Below are positions 1 through 5,151 of a DNA stretch of 5,288 nt, piece after piece (position 1 is the stretch's first letter; each line of letters starts with the position of its first letter). Position numbers and translations under genes: made by a program. The notes under the pieces were generated by a model that saw only the letters and a list, made by a program, of their open reading frames with translations, searched no databases and was not told the origin of the DNA. The stretch covers positions 1-5,288 of the forward strand of contig JACPSA010000056.1 in the NCBI GenBank assembly GCA_016193545.1. Direction: 5' to 3'. The DNA comes from Chloroflexota bacterium (GTDB lineage Bacteria; Chloroflexota; Dehalococcoidia; Dehalococcoidales; UBA2162).

Positions 1-295
1 TGCCCTGGCCGCTATCGCTTAAGATAGCCCCCTGTTCCTCGGCAAACCTTCTGAGGAAAGCATGGTCATTGGAAAGCTCTCTGGCCGAGCTGGGTACAGA
101 ATGGTCGATGAAGAGGACGGTTCGCTCACGGTTGTAAACGGTCTTCAGATTGGCTTCGGCAAATTGTCTCAATGCCAGGGGGCCGGTGGTGTCCTGGACA
201 AACACCAGGTCTAGCCGGACAACAACGATATCTCCAGCAGTAGCGTCGGTATCGGATTTGGCACTGAGAATTTTTTCGGCTAGATTTTTCCCCAT
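1..295 (-). CDS. 3-isopropylmalate dehydratase / homoaconitase (LeuC-type) large subunit, N-terminal part, cut by window edge
   Basis: This is the first 98 codons of an aconitase-superfamily hydro-lyase, which isomerises a hydroxy-acid (3-isopropylmalate, homocitrate/homoaconitate, methylmalate or citrate type) with a [4Fe-4S] cluster in the cytoplasm. The translated start MGKNLAEKILSAKS is the classic opening of the family. It is followed by VQDTTGPLA (33-41, with Gln34-Asp35), FIDH (62-65), ELSNDHAFLRRFA (73-85) and ILSDSGQG (91-98), just before the conserved histidine-glutamine segment that must lie outside the window. The cluster cysteines are also outside. The frame is open to position 2. 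The ATG at 293-295 is chosen because it fits the family start exactly. No Shine-Dalgarno site precedes it, but a promoter ends 8 nt upstream. Full-length relatives have about 410-470 residues. The N-terminus resembles LeuC/homoaconitase more than TCA-cycle aconitase, but the substrate cannot be fixed from this part. The plus-strand frame at 150-371 is its shadow. Confidence 0.9.
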   Translation of the reverse strand, partial: MGKNLAEKILSAKSDTDATAGDIVVVRLDLVFVQDTTGPLALRQFAEANLKTVYNRERTVLFIDHSVPSSARELSNDHAFLRRFAEEQGAILSDSGQG

Positions 296-303
296 ATTTT
301 CAA

Positions 304-332
304 ACTATAGCAGAATTTCAGCGCATTGTCAT
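304..332 (-). promoter_or_regulatory. Sigma70-type promoter for the LeuC-type gene, probably leaderless
   Basis: On the minus strand there is a -35 box ATGACA (327-332, 5 of 6 consensus bases), a 17-nt spacer, and a -10 box TATAGT (304-309, 5 of 6). Only 8 nt separate the -10 box from the ATG at 295. Transcription would be expected to start about 7 nt after the -10 box, essentially at the start codon. No purine-rich ribosome-binding site lies in between, which agrees with a leaderless message. This is inferred from sequence only. Confidence 0.6.
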
Positions 333-353
333 CTGGGAGAAGGAGAGGGTTTA

Positions 354-371
354 TTTGCGTTTGGTTGGTGA
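354..371. repeat. Left copy of a short repeat flanking the accessory membrane-protein gene
   Basis: The 13-mer GTTTGGTTGGTGA (359-371) recurs exactly, in direct orientation, at 1075-1087. The overlapping 16-mer TTTGCGTTTGGTTGGT (354-369) also matches the reverse complement of 1032-1047 at 14 of 16 positions. The copies therefore sit on both sides of the gene at 400-945. They may be element ends, or fragments of a dispersed intergenic repeat. No target-site duplication was identified. Confidence 0.45.
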
Positions 372-399
372 ATTGACATCTGTCCATTATTGTGTCTAA

Positions 400-945
400 T
401 CAGTCTCGTATCTCCTTAAGAAATTCCCCCAACTGATAGAGCCTAGTATGAATGCTACCCCATAAATCTCTATGCGGGGTGGAAAAGATTGAATTCATTG
501 CCATAGGCACATCAGCAGTGTTGCGAAATCTAGTTACATATGATTTGTCAAATTCTTTTTCGAGCCAATGTTCAACCTTATGTGCCCATTCATATGCTTC
601 GTCTCCTGGTGGTGCTTCTTTTTCATTCGCACATTGCCTTTTCAGCACTTGCCCCTCATTTAAATATATAGCCAGCGTTTCTCTTGCTGCCTTCTTCTTA
701 GCTTTATCATTTAGCTGCTTTTCTAGTTTCACCCTTTCGACCCGCAGTTCATGATAGGTCAGAGCCATTGCCAAAAACCAACCTAAGCCAAAAAGTAACC
801 ATGCTATCCATTGCGGAATGACATACTTCATTTGGAATACCTTCTCTGCAATATCAAAAGGGTCGAGCAAGAGCGGGGGCAAATACCATTGTGCTCGTTT
901 GAATGTTCCACGAATAAACAAGAAGATAGACTCAAGTAATTCCAT
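400..945 (-). CDS. Hypothetical membrane-anchored coiled-coil protein (181 aa), AT-rich accessory gene
   Basis: I do not recognise a named family. The protein has a hydrophobic N-terminal stretch (about 5-12), one clear transmembrane helix (about 43-64, rich in Trp, Leu, Phe and Ala), a highly charged predicted coiled coil (about 66-90, with Lys-Lys-Lys at 83-85), and a soluble C-terminal domain. That domain contains YLNEGQVLKRQC (94-105), YEWAHKVEHWLEK (118-130), SYVTRF (135-140) and a final helix (about 161-179). The likely topology is a short N-terminus, one anchor and a cytoplasmic C-terminal domain, because basic residues follow the helix. The gene is about 40% G+C against about 55% for its neighbours, and short repeats flank it, which suggests acquisition. 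The start is uncertain. ATG 945 has an in-frame stop just upstream and no Shine-Dalgarno site. ATG 831 (residue 39) has AGAAGG 8 nt upstream and would give a 143-aa protein that keeps the membrane helix. The longer form is given because its N-terminus reads like real protein. Confidence 0.7.
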   Translation of the reverse strand: MELLESIFLFIRGTFKRAQWYLPPLLLDPFDIAEKVFQMKYVIPQWIAWLLFGLGWFLAMALTYHELRVERVKLEKQLNDKAKKKAARETLAIYLNEGQVLKRQCANEKEAPPGDEAYEWAHKVEHWLEKEFDKSYVTRFRNTADVPMAMNSIFSTPHRDLWGSIHTRLYQLGEFLKEIRD

Positions 946-951
946 GTCACT

Positions 952-980
952 ATTCTATCACTTAACTTTATGTCTTGCAT
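952..980 (-). promoter_or_regulatory. Weak candidate promoter for the membrane-protein gene
   Basis: On the minus strand, TAGAAT (952-957) matches the -10 consensus at 5 of 6 positions and lies 6 nt before the ATG at 945. A poor -35 box, ATGCAA (975-980, 3 of 6), is 17 nt upstream of it. If real, it would give another leaderless message. The region is AT-rich, so a chance match is quite possible. Confidence 0.25.
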
Positions 981-1031
981 ATTATTGTCTCCTGTCCTTT
1001 TCCGAGACTCAATAGCATCGGCTCATTTAAT

Positions 1032-1087
1032 AACAACCAAATGCAAACAGAACCGTCAGGAGGGTACTATTCGGGTTTGGTTGGTGA
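1032..1087. repeat. Right repeat cluster: inverted and direct copies of the GTTTGGTTGGTGA motif
   Basis: AACAACCAAATGCAAA (1032-1047) is an imperfect inverted copy (14 of 16) of 354-369. GTTTGGTTGGTGA (1075-1087) is an exact direct copy of 359-371. Within this cluster, AACAACCAAA (1032-1041) and TTTGGTTGGT (1076-1085) are inverted to each other at 9 of 10 positions and could form the stem of a hairpin with a 34-nt interior. The cluster ends a few bases before the hairpin repeats at 1092-1180 and may belong to the same element. Confidence 0.45.
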
Positions 1088-1091
1088 GTAC

Positions 1092-1180
1092 GGATTGCTT
1101 CGCCTTCGGCTCGCAATGACAGAGGAATGTTCGAGATTGCCACGTCGTCCTTCCGCTGAAGGACTTCTCGCAATGACAGT
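1092..1180. repeat. Two tandem hairpin repeat units sharing ATTGC...GCAATGACAG
   Basis: Unit 1: ATTGC (1094-1098) pairs with GCAAT (1113-1117) around an inner GCC-TTC-GGC hairpin (1102-1110). Unit 2: ATTGC (1136-1140) pairs with GCAAT (1170-1174) around a perfect 7-bp stem, GTCCTTC (1147-1153) with GAAGGAC (1158-1164), closed by the loop CGCT. Both units end in GCAATGACAG (1113-1122 and 1170-1179), 57 nt apart. The outer arms are conserved while the inner stems differ in sequence but both still pair, which is typical of dispersed palindromic REP- or MITE-like elements. They lie just upstream of the lysA promoter. No transposase gene is present, so any mobility would need a protein encoded elsewhere. 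Confidence 0.65.
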
Positions 1181-1192
1181 GAAATCTTTTCG

Positions 1193-1222
1193 TTGACTTC
1201 ACTGGGTGGGCGCTGGTAATAT
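1193..1222 (+). promoter_or_regulatory. Candidate promoter for lysA
   Basis: A -35 box TTGACT (1193-1198, 5 of 6) is followed by an 18-nt spacer and a -10 box TAATAT (1217-1222, 4 of 6). The predicted transcription start near 1229 would leave a leader of about 14 nt that begins at the Shine-Dalgarno site. No riboswitch or attenuator fits in so short a leader, so lysine control at the RNA level is not suggested if this promoter is the one used. Confidence 0.45.
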
Positions 1223-1228
1223 TAAGCT

Positions 1229-1235
1229 AGAGGGG
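1229..1235 (+). promoter_or_regulatory. Ribosome-binding site deciding the lysA start
   Basis: AGAGGGG lies 7 nt before ATG 1243. The in-frame TTG at 1237 is only 1 nt from this site and is therefore not a usable start. This places the LysA N-terminus two residues after that TTG. Confidence 0.75.
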
Positions 1236-1242
1236 ATTGAGT

Positions 1243-2562
1243 ATGGTGATAGAGCAGGTTACCCGGCTTTCCGTATTTCCGGTAACTGCCGAGGTAAATA
1301 AGCGGGGGCACTTAGTGGTGGGAGGGTGTGATACCGTCAAGCTGGCTACTGAGTTCGGCACGCCGTTGTACGTTTTCGATGAGGCTGGACTGCGCAGCAA
1401 GTGTGCCGAGTTCAAAACCGAATTCGGCAAGCGTTATGCCGATGTTGCCATCGTTTATGCCTGTAAAGCTTTCATTAATAAGCCTCTGGCGCTTCTTTTT
1501 CAAGAGGAGGGATTAGGTCTGGATGTAGTCTCGGCCGGAGAGATGGGTATCGCCCGCTCGGCTGGTTTCCCGTTAAACAAGGTCTATTTCCACGGGAACA
1601 ATAAGTCGGCTGAGGAAATTAACCTGGCTCTACAGTGGGGCATTGGCCGCATTGTCGTCGATAATTTTCATGAGCTTGGGATGCTGGGCGAAATCGCTAA
1701 GGAACGCAACCGTACCCCCGATATATTGCTGCGCCTGACGCCGGCGGTCGACCCTCATACCCACCGCTATATTACTACCGGTAATATCGACAGCAAGTTC
1801 GGCATTCCCCTGGCTAGCGCCGAAGAGGCTGTCGTCACCGCTTTGTCGATGGCTAACTTGAATCTGGTGGGTTTGCATTTCCATATCGGGTCTCTCATCT
1901 TCGAGGTCGAACCTTATTTGCAGGCGATTGAGGTCACGCTCGAATTCGCCGCGGAGATGAAAAGGAAACATGGTTTTGAGCTTAAAGAGTTGAATATCGG
2001 CGGCGGGGTAGCCGTTCAATATTCCCTGGGTTCTCCGGCTTCACCGGTATCCTATTATGCTGAGGCGATAACGGCTAAAATTATGAGCAAGTGCCAGCAG
2101 CTAAAACTGCCGTTGCCGAAGCTGGTTGTCGAGCCGGGGCGGTCGATAGTGGGGCAGGCGGGAATAGCGCTATACCGGGCGGGGGTAGTGAAGGATATAC
2201 CCGGCATCAGGCGTTATGTCTCGGTGGATGGGGGCATGGCGGATAACATCCGTCCGGCCCTTTACGGGGCGAAACAGGAAGCGGTGGTGGCTAATAAGAT
2301 GAACGAGAAAGAGGCGGGTAAATATACCATTGCCGGCAAGTTTTGCGAGTCCGGTGATATATTAATCAGCGATATCAGTTTACCCGAAATCTCCGCCGGC
2401 GACATTATTGCCATAGCCACCTGCGGCGCTTATTGCTTGTCCATGGCGAGCAACTACAATGCTTCACTGAAACCGGCGGTAGTACTGGTGAAAGATGGTA
2501 AGGCACGTCTGATTCGGCGACAGGAAGTTCTGGAAGACCTGACCCGGTGCGATGTGGTGTAG
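1243..2562 (+). CDS. lysA: Diaminopimelate decarboxylase LysA
   Basis: A PLP-dependent fold-type III enzyme that decarboxylates meso-diaminopimelate to L-lysine, the last step of lysine synthesis, in the cytoplasm. At 439 residues from ATG 1243 it has normal family length. Visible motifs, numbered from that ATG: the PLP lysine in YACKAF (Lys75); FHG (116-118); HFHIGS (212-217); the phosphate-binding NIGGGVA (251-257); EPGRS (297-301); DGGMADNIRP (329-338); the catalytic CESGD (368-372, Cys368 from the partner subunit of the dimer); and GAYCLSMASNYN (395-406). The N-terminal barrel (about residues 30-280) and C-terminal beta domain are both complete. CESGD together with GAYxxxMxSNYN separates it from ornithine/arginine decarboxylases and alanine racemases. 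It is the first gene of the plus-strand unit, with its own promoter and ribosome site, and is followed 59 nt later by holB. Lysine synthesis has no functional link with holB, so co-transcription is probably incidental. Confidence 0.96.
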   Translation: MVIEQVTRLSVFPVTAEVNKRGHLVVGGCDTVKLATEFGTPLYVFDEAGLRSKCAEFKTEFGKRYADVAIVYACKAFINKPLALLFQEEGLGLDVVSAGEMGIARSAGFPLNKVYFHGNNKSAEEINLALQWGIGRIVVDNFHELGMLGEIAKERNRTPDILLRLTPAVDPHTHRYITTGNIDSKFGIPLASAEEAVVTALSMANLNLVGLHFHIGSLIFEVEPYLQAIEVTLEFAAEMKRKHGFELKELNIGGGVAVQYSLGSPASPVSYYAEAITAKIMSKCQQLKLPLPKLVVEPGRSIVGQAGIALYRAGVVKDIPGIRRYVSVDGGMADNIRPALYGAKQEAVVANKMNEKEAGKYTIAGKFCESGDILISDISLPEISAGDIIAIATCGAYCLSMASNYNASLKPAVVLVKDGKARLIRRQEVLEDLTRCDVV

Positions 2563-2578
2563 GTTGAGGTAAAAGAGG

Positions 2579-2606
2579 TTGCGGAGTTGGTATTAGCAAT
2601 TATACT
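2579..2606 (+). promoter_or_regulatory. Weak possible internal promoter before holB
   Basis: TTGCGG (2579-2584, 3 of 6 consensus bases), a 16-nt spacer and TATACT (2601-2606, 5 of 6) lie in the 59-nt lysA-holB gap. The predicted transcription start near 2613 would fall at the end of the possible ribosome site GGGGAAG (2608-2614). Use of this promoter would therefore remove much of that site, which counts against it. Read-through from lysA is the simpler reading. Confidence 0.25.
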
Positions 2607-2621
2607 CGGGGAAGCTTCAGG

Positions 2622-3683
2622 GTGTGGCAGGTAATCGGGCAAAGCAGGGCAGTGTCCTTGCTGCAGCGTAGCCTGGCAACTGGCTCGCTGGCTCATGCTT
2701 ATCTTTTCACCGGCCCGGCTCACGTGGGCAAGATGGCTCTGGCGGTAAGTCTCGCCCAGGCATTGAACTGCCCGGCGGCTGAGCCTCCCTGTGGCCAGTG
2801 TGCCGTCTGTCAGAAGATAGCTTCGGCCGGGCACGCCGATGTTCAGACTATCGACTTGAAGAGTGCTGATGATGCCACCGAGGCTAAATCCCGGACGGAA
2901 ATCAGCATCGACCAGATTAGACAGCTCCAGCATGATGCCAGCCTGCCGCCCTTCGAGGGCCGTTACAAAGTATTCATTATCGATGGGGCGGAGCTGCTCT
3001 CCACGGAAGCGGCCAATTGCTTACTGAAGACTCTGGAAGAACCGGAGGATAAAGTAGTTTTCATATTGTTGACATCGAATGAGCGGCTGCTGCCGGCGAC
3101 GGTTATTTCTCGATGCCAGCGGGTGGAATTGTTCCCCCTGCCGGTTGCCGAGATAGAGACGGCGCTGAATAAAAAGTGGGGGGTTGAGCCAGAAAAAGCC
3201 AAGCTCCTGGCCAGGCTTTCCCGCGGCTGCCTGGGCTGGGCGGTATCGGCGGCCGTTGATAATAATTTGCTGCGACAACGGGCGGAGCACCTGGACGAGT
3301 TGATTGGTATGGTTACCGCCAATAATGAAGAACGGTTTGTTTATGCCGCCCGGCTGGTAGCTCTTTTTAGCCAGGATAGGGGACTGGTTCAGGAGAGATT
3401 GGACCTGTGGCTGGGCTGGTGGCGCGACCTGTTACTGGTGAAGGTGGGTTGTAGCGATGATGTTACTAATATTGACCGATTGGCCACGCTGACTGATGTG
3501 GCCGGAGGTTACGGCCTGGTGGCGATAAAGGCTTTTATCGATAATATTCGGGCGGCTGGAGAACAACTCAGGCAGAATGCCAATCCGCGGCTGGTATTGG
3601 AAGTGTTAATGCTGGATATACCGGAAGCGGACAGGTATGATGAGGAGAATCCGGCGGCTGAAGTTGAGGTAAACTATGTCTGA
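2622..3683 (+). CDS. holB: DNA polymerase III delta' subunit (clamp loader)
   Basis: The delta' subunit is the rigid stator of the clamp loader (with delta and DnaX), which places the beta clamp on primed DNA. The 353-residue protein has the expected parts: VIGQ near the start; a P-loop-like GPAHVGKM (31-38), where the Ser/Thr after Lys37 is Met; a zinc-binding module C50-x6-C57-x2-C60-x2-C63; a Walker B-like FIIDGAELL (118-126); LLKTLEEP (134-141); and the SRC motif (163-165) that supplies the arginine finger to a neighbouring subunit. A C-terminal helical domain follows (about 215-335). The altered P-loop suggests weak or no ATP hydrolysis, as is usual for delta'. GTG 2622 is the start: MWQVIGQ fits the family, GGGGAAG lies 7 nt upstream, and an in-frame stop at 2565 rules out much longer forms. 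It overlaps the next gene by 8 nt, which suggests translational coupling. The holB-ricT order is conserved with Bacillus (holB-yaaT). Confidence 0.93.
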   Translation: MWQVIGQSRAVSLLQRSLATGSLAHAYLFTGPAHVGKMALAVSLAQALNCPAAEPPCGQCAVCQKIASAGHADVQTIDLKSADDATEAKSRTEISIDQIRQLQHDASLPPFEGRYKVFIIDGAELLSTEAANCLLKTLEEPEDKVVFILLTSNERLLPATVISRCQRVELFPLPVAEIETALNKKWGVEPEKAKLLARLSRGCLGWAVSAAVDNNLLRQRAEHLDELIGMVTANNEERFVYAARLVALFSQDRGLVQERLDLWLGWWRDLLLVKVGCSDDVTNIDRLATLTDVAGGYGLVAIKAFIDNIRAAGEQLRQNANPRLVLEVLMLDIPEADRYDEENPAAEVEVNYV

Positions 3684-5151
3684 GATTGTTGGATTACGCT
3701 TTAAAAAGGCGTGCCGGGTATATTATTTTGACCCGGCCGATATCGAGCTGCATCCCGATGATTACGTAGTGGTGGAGACCGCCCGCGGCCTTGAGTTAGG
3801 ACAGGTGGTTATTGCTCCCAAGCAGGTAATAGCCAGTGATGTCAGTAAACCTCTGAAGCCGGTGGTGCGTAAGGCGACACCTGTGGATATCGAGCGGACT
3901 AAGGAACTGGAAGTTAAGGAAAAAGAGGCTCTGGTTGAATGCGGTAAGCTGGCCAGTGAATTCAACCTGCCGATGAAGGTGCTATCGGCGGAATACAGCC
4001 TTGATGGTAAACGTCTGACCGTGTTTTTCAGCGCTGAGGAAAGAATTGATTTCCGGGAACTGGTGCGGCAATTAGCCGGCCGTTTGAAGGTGCGGGTTGA
4101 ATTGCGCCAGACCGGACCCCGGGATGAAGCTAAACTAATCGGTGGTCTCGGGCGGTGCGGCCGCACTCTGTGTTGTGCCAGTTTCTTGAATGACTTTGCC
4201 CCGGTTTCTATCAGGATGGCTAAAGAGCAGAACTTACCCCTTAATCCGATGAAGATATCAGGTTGTTGCGGACGTTTGATGTGTTGCCTGGGCTATGAGA
4301 GCGAACTGTACCACGCGATGAAGGGGAAATTACCCAAGAATGGTCAGCGGGTATCCGTAGCTGCGGGCGCGGGCAAGGTGATCGGCAGCAATCCCTTGAA
4401 AGAAACAGTGATGGTCGAGTTGGAGAATGAGGCGACGGTAGAGGTCCCTCTCAGCGAGATTGTAAGGTTGATAAATAGCTGTCTGAAGCCATCTTTTGCC
4501 GAAGAAAGGATACTGGAGAGGCAGGGCTACCGCTATATTGCCGGTATCGATGAAGTAGGCCGGGGTGCCCTGGCCGGTCCCGTGGTGGCTGCCGCCGTTA
4601 TTCTGCCTCTTCATATCGATATTCCTTGGCTGAGCCTGGTCAGAGACAGCAAACAATTGAGCGCCGCCAGGCGTCAATTCTTGTCTCGTCACCTTCATAA
4701 GTCGGCTGTAGCCATCGGTATCGGCTATGTTAGCCATGAAGTAATAGATAGCAGGGGTATCGTCAAGGCGACACGGCTGGCGATGAAGATAGCGGTAGAC
4801 CGGCTTTCACTAAGACCGCAATCTCTGCTCATCGACTACATGCGTCTACCTGAGGTTAAATTGCCTCAGAAGGGGGTAGTCGATGGCGATAGCCTGTGTT
4901 TCTCTATTGCCTGCGCTTCCATAGTGGCTAAGGTGGCGCGGGACCGGCTGATGGTAAAGCTTGATAAGGCTTATCCCGGTTATGGACTGGCCCGTCACAA
5001 GGGCTACGGTACCGAGGCGCATCTTACCTGTTTATACTGTAAGGGGCCGTCTCCCATTCACCGCCGCTCTTTCCGACCGGTCAGGGATATGATAACAGGT
5101 GATTTGGTAACTTATCCCCCCAGAGGAGAGGGGAAAGAGGTTAATATATAA
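3676..5151 (+). CDS. Fusion protein: RicT/PSP1-type regulator joined to RNase HII
   Basis: One 491-codon frame carries two proteins. Residues 1-268 match RicT (YaaT, PSP1 family): an N-terminal beta domain, the PSP1 C-terminal domain (about 60-150), then the cysteine cluster RCGRTLCC (160-167) and GCCGRLMCC (196-204), seven cysteines at 161, 166, 167, 197, 198, 203 and 204. In Bacillus, RicT works with RicA and RicF as an Fe-S complex that modulates RNase Y. Residues 271-491 are a full RNase HII, which nicks DNA 5' of embedded ribonucleotides. Its DEDD residues are Asp292 and Glu293 (GIDEVGRG), Asp387 (LLIDYMRLP) and Asp423 (ASIVAKVARDR). The GRG motif (295-297) and Tyr444 in HKGYGT, which sense the RNA-DNA junction, are present, as is the GPSPIHRRSF tail (457-466). 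ATG 3676 follows GAGG by 6 nt and overlaps the holB stop. Internal starts for RNase HII are poor (only TTG 4468), so a fused product is expected. A sequencing or assembly error at the junction is the main alternative. Confidence 0.93.
   Translation: MSEIVGLRFKKACRVYYFDPADIELHPDDYVVVETARGLELGQVVIAPKQVIASDVSKPLKPVVRKATPVDIERTKELEVKEKEALVECGKLASEFNLPMKVLSAEYSLDGKRLTVFFSAEERIDFRELVRQLAGRLKVRVELRQTGPRDEAKLIGGLGRCGRTLCCASFLNDFAPVSIRMAKEQNLPLNPMKISGCCGRLMCCLGYESELYHAMKGKLPKNGQRVSVAAGAGKVIGSNPLKETVMVELENEATVEVPLSEIVRLINSCLKPSFAEERILERQGYRYIAGIDEVGRGALAGPVVAAAVILPLHIDIPWLSLVRDSKQLSAARRQFLSRHLHKSAVAIGIGYVSHEVIDSRGIVKATRLAMKIAVDRLSLRPQSLLIDYMRLPEVKLPQKGVVDGDSLCFSIACASIVAKVARDRLMVKLDKAYPGYGLARHKGYGTEAHLTCLYCKGPSPIHRRSFRPVRDMITGDLVTYPPRGEGKEVNI

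Noticed and set aside
150..371. 73-codon plus-strand frame
   Set aside because: It lies mostly antisense to the LeuC-type gene, whose family motifs are clear. Its own translation looks random.
1092..1180. CRISPR array
   Set aside because: Only two units, with palindromic ends and differing inner stems, no regular spacers and no cas genes.
1237..1239. TTG as the lysA start
   Set aside because: It is only 1 nt from the Shine-Dalgarno site. ATG 1243 has correct 7-nt spacing.
1630..2019. 129-codon minus-strand frame
   Set aside because: It is the antisense shadow of lysA, which has complete motifs here. No recognisable domain.
2454..2933. 159-codon minus-strand frame
   Set aside because: It runs across the lysA end and the holB start on the opposite strand. 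Ser/Thr/Arg-rich translation with no family signal, so a shadow.
2563..3673. Repeated 11-mer GTTGAGGTAAA at 2563-2573 and 3663-3673
   Set aside because: The second copy is simply the ribosome site of the fusion gene. The first has no start codon nearby. Chance similarity of purine-rich sequence is enough.
4468..4470. TTG as an independent start for RNase HII
   Set aside because: No convincing ribosome-binding site at a usable distance, and the RNase HII homology begins several codons later.
5115..5133. C-run/G-run hairpin near the end of the fusion gene as a terminator
   Set aside because: The stem is short and inside the coding region, and no run of T follows it.
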